A stretch of DNA of 64,000 nt from Monilinia fructicola (Eukaryota; Ascomycota; Leotiomycetes; Helotiales; Sclerotiniaceae), in NCBI GenBank assembly GCA_008692225.1, contig VICG01000003.1, forward strand, positions 1,109,501-1,173,500. The letters run 5' to 3'. Position numbers and translations under genes: made by a program. Below the pieces are notes generated by a model, which saw nothing but the letters and a program-made list of their open reading frames with translations, was not told the origin of the DNA and did no database searches. Shown here one piece after another: positions 61,671-64,000 of the stretch (positions are counted from its first letter, which is position 1; each line of letters opens with the position of its first letter).

Positions 61671-63182
61671 ATGTTACGATCACTTCGAGGCTTGGTTGCA
61701 GGTTTCTTACCCAACAGCAATGAACAAAACTACGAATTAATACACCCAAATGGAAATTCCTCACCGACATCAGCAACTTATACCACCAAAGATGATACCT
61801 TGTCTCGATTGAGATTATCCTTCACTCGATTTCTCTTCTTTCTCTTACCCTCGCCTATCCAACGAAGACTTCAACCGGCTCATTTCAAGCCTCAACGATT
61901 ATACGCCACATCCTACCTGGATGGACTCCGTGGAGTTGCTTCCTTACTTGTATTCTTCTGTCATTTCACCGAGGAAAATATCCCATTCATGGTACCATCA
62001 TATGGCTTACCGATAGATGATCCTGTCCCGTCATCTTTCATGCAACTGCCCTTCTTTCGAGTCCTTTATAGCGGGCGACCCATGGTTCACATATTCTTCG
62101 TTATATCCGGATTCGTGCTGTCTTTGAAGCCTTTGAAGTTGGCCCGAGCACATAATTATGCCGATTTTTCAAACAACTTTGTCATCATCCGTCTTTCGCC
62201 GGGGAATGCGACTTTTCTTACCTACGACCGCTTCTACGTTCATGGTGATGATATTTATTCGTATACGCTGGGTCAGAGTACAAGGTCTCGAGACCTTTTC
62301 CCTCCAGTTTATGGACTGGATGGATGCGGTCTGGACGATATGTTATTCTTGGGACTGGGATAAAATTGTGGTGGCCAAAGTATGATGTTCATACCTGGAC
62401 CATTCCCATTGAGATGGCCCAATCTATGTTTCTCTTTTTGTGACTCTGATAGGCTTGGCCCGATGCAAAGTTTGGATCCGCCTACTCATGTTTGTTGTCA
62501 TCATGCTGTATAGTTTGAAGTGCGGACGTTGGGCTGCATTCGAATTCATCGGTGGTGCGCTCGTGGCAGAAGTTGGTCTCATTCAACAAGCACGAGCCGA
62601 ACGAGAATCTAACAAGGAGAGATGTCGACCTCGGATGAAGAAGCTTCTGGTTCTTGGAAAACGTCAGCAGCTTATGCATTCTGGACCGCAAACTTTATCT
62701 TTGCCATGTGGATCGCAGGATGGCCGAACAAGAACGTTCTAAAAACTCCCGGACTTAGTCGAATCGCACCTTATACTATGGAGCCATACTGGTCTCAGAA
62801 ACCGCAGGAGCAACAAGCATTCTCTTGGTTTGCGTTGGGTGCCATGCAGGTTGTCTTTGCTTGTCAACAACTTCCTCTCTTGCAAAAGTTTTTTACTTCT
62901 GGCCCGGCGCAATACCTTGCTAATATTTCCTATGCATTGTACCTTATGCATGGACCGTTTCTCGATATATTTGCTCACCGATGGATGCCATGTGTTTGGT
63001 CAGCCGTGGGTGGAATCGAGAACAGTGGCATGTGGTCGCGAACATTTGCTTGGTTTGGTGGAATACTTGGCTTGTCGATACCTATCTTCTGGGCAGCAGA
63101 CATTTTTTGGAGGGCCGTGGATATTCCCTCTGTAGAATTTGCAAAGTGGTTAGAGGGTAATTGTATTGTGAAGGAGGATTGA
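61671..63182 (+). CDS. Acyltransferase-3 family multispan membrane protein, frameshifted
   Basis: Integral membrane O-acyltransferase of the Acyltransf_3 (OafA/NolL-type) family, which acylates sugars or small secondary metabolites; the acceptor is unknown. The start MLRSLRGLVAGFLPNSNEQ is followed by the signature YLDGLRGVASLLVFFCHFTE, with the family's catalytic-type His, then YSGRPMVHIFFVISGFVLSL. Later parts in changing frames are FRRGMRLFLP, LWWPKYDVHTWTIPIEMAQS (the conserved WTIPIE segment), GRWAAFEFIGGALVAEV, SWKTSAAYAFWTANFIFAMW and QYLANISYALYLMHGPFLDI. The last 187 codons are in one frame to 63182. Breaks lie near 62170, 62352 (extra A), 62440 (T run) and 62622 (extra AG). Length of about 500 residues fits the family. 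Confidence 0.85.
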
Positions 63183-64000
63183 GGAATTATTGAAAGGCGA
63201 TTGAAATGTATTTTTGGGAGCATCTGCGGGGCGTTTGAGAATATCCAAAATGGGGGCGCATAATCAATGGGGAAGTTCTAGATAACTTTTGTCGACAAGA
63301 TATAAAGTTAAACATGACGGTGGAATTATGTCCATTAGCGGGAGTCTGGGTTCACGAAAGTCTAAACAGGTTAATTTGGATTTGCCTCAATTATGAGTCC
63401 TTTTTTAGAAAGAACATGTGCAACATAAACCCTTCTCTTGAGCTACCTATACGATGTCGTGAGACATTCCATCAGAATAATGCCGAGGCTTATCGTAGAA
63501 CTATCAGCTGAGAGCCACAAAAGCTTATGAACCTATATCTCCAATATCTTGCGTGATGATCCGTCCCGGCACGGGGAAGCTGAAGACCGGGGATCGGCGG
63601 CGGCTGGTGATTCGGTTCCCGCTAAAGAATGACCTCGTGTTCCGTGGCGTACAAATCACCTGAATTATTATAGTAAAGAGCAATCACGTTGCAGATTTTC
63701 GCGAAAAAAATACACCCCCCTTTTTGTGGATTTTGCTATTGATGTAAAAGGACCCAAGGGAGAGGGGCTTATAAACACGATACCAAATTCGGCTTGTGCT
63801 CCTGATCTTGGTGTGAGTAGAATGGTCACACATGGGCATCTAGTAGCCTACAAGCGCGGCGATAGTACGTACTGTGGTACAATACTAGTGATGGGCCAGG
63901 TTACATTGTCTGAGATTGTGTCAGGTTTCAATAATACTTTGCAGGGGGGCGGAATAGGATGAATGGCCTTTGAGACGATGATGGCTTGATGAGTTGAGAG
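63183..64000. other. Right-edge intergenic DNA
   Basis: 3' flank of the acyltransferase gene. A short GC-rich patch (CCGGGGATCGGCGGCGGC) lies at about 63588-63605. No supported gene; the frames at 63314-63511 and 63726-63962 lack motifs. Confidence 0.45.

Overview
This is eukaryotic nuclear DNA from a filamentous ascomycete (Pezizomycotina). Supporting signs are short GT-AG introns of about 45-70 nt with rare GC-AG ones, a Zn2Cys6 regulator, fungal-type MFS carriers, an F-box protein, an Sfl1/HSF-type factor, a very AT-rich RIP-like block, and intergenic DNA full of microsatellites and recurrent words such as TACCTAGGTA and TACGGAGTA. The gene style would fit Leotiomycetes (Botrytis/Sclerotinia/Monilinia relatives), but that placement is inference.

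Layout. 0-14 kb: an FGGY carbohydrate kinase (-, runs off the left edge), proteasome ATPase Rpt6 (-), an intact 1160-residue Vnx1-type vacuolar cation/H+ exchanger (+), a 1.2 kb extremely AT-rich block ending in a 50-bp palindrome, and a broken SDR reductase (+). 15-33 kb: a degraded F-box gene (-), an Sfl1/HSF-like factor (+), a DCAF4-like WD40 gene (-) and a large SUMO-motif/WD40 gene (+), all with interrupted frames and separated by long gene-poor DNA. 33-48 kb: the most interesting segment. An MFS carrier (-), a nitrilase (-), a Zn2Cys6 regulator (-) and a phenylacetaldoxime-dehydratase-like gene (+) lie together. They are bracketed by two inverted, diverged copies of an unrecognised gene (33.3-35.3 kb + and 46.3-48.0 kb -). 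48-64 kb: unrecognised coding remnants, an intact monocarboxylate-type MFS carrier (+), about 8 kb of repeat-rich DNA including a 765-bp (TTTTTAA)n array, and an acyltransferase-3 membrane protein (+).

How it works together. Aldoxime dehydratase converts R-CH=NOH to R-CN, and nitrilase converts R-CN to R-COOH plus ammonia. With the pathway-type regulator and the carrier this reads as an aldoxime-nitrile catabolic cluster, which could act on plant aldoximes and nitriles or make arylacetic acids such as IAA. Seven HGATAR (AreA/NIT2-type) sites lie upstream of the nitrilase. A perfect CACGTG-containing inverted repeat and a CGG-AT-CCG site lie between regulator and dehydratase.

Caution. Many conserved genes, including essential Rpt6, carry one- or two-base indels at short homopolymers or dinucleotide runs. 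The Vnx1, MCT and aldoxime dehydratase reading frames are clean. Indel-type sequence error is the simplest general explanation. However, some loci also carry nonsense codons (flanking copy A, F-box gene) that indels do not explain, so true pseudogenisation is likely there.
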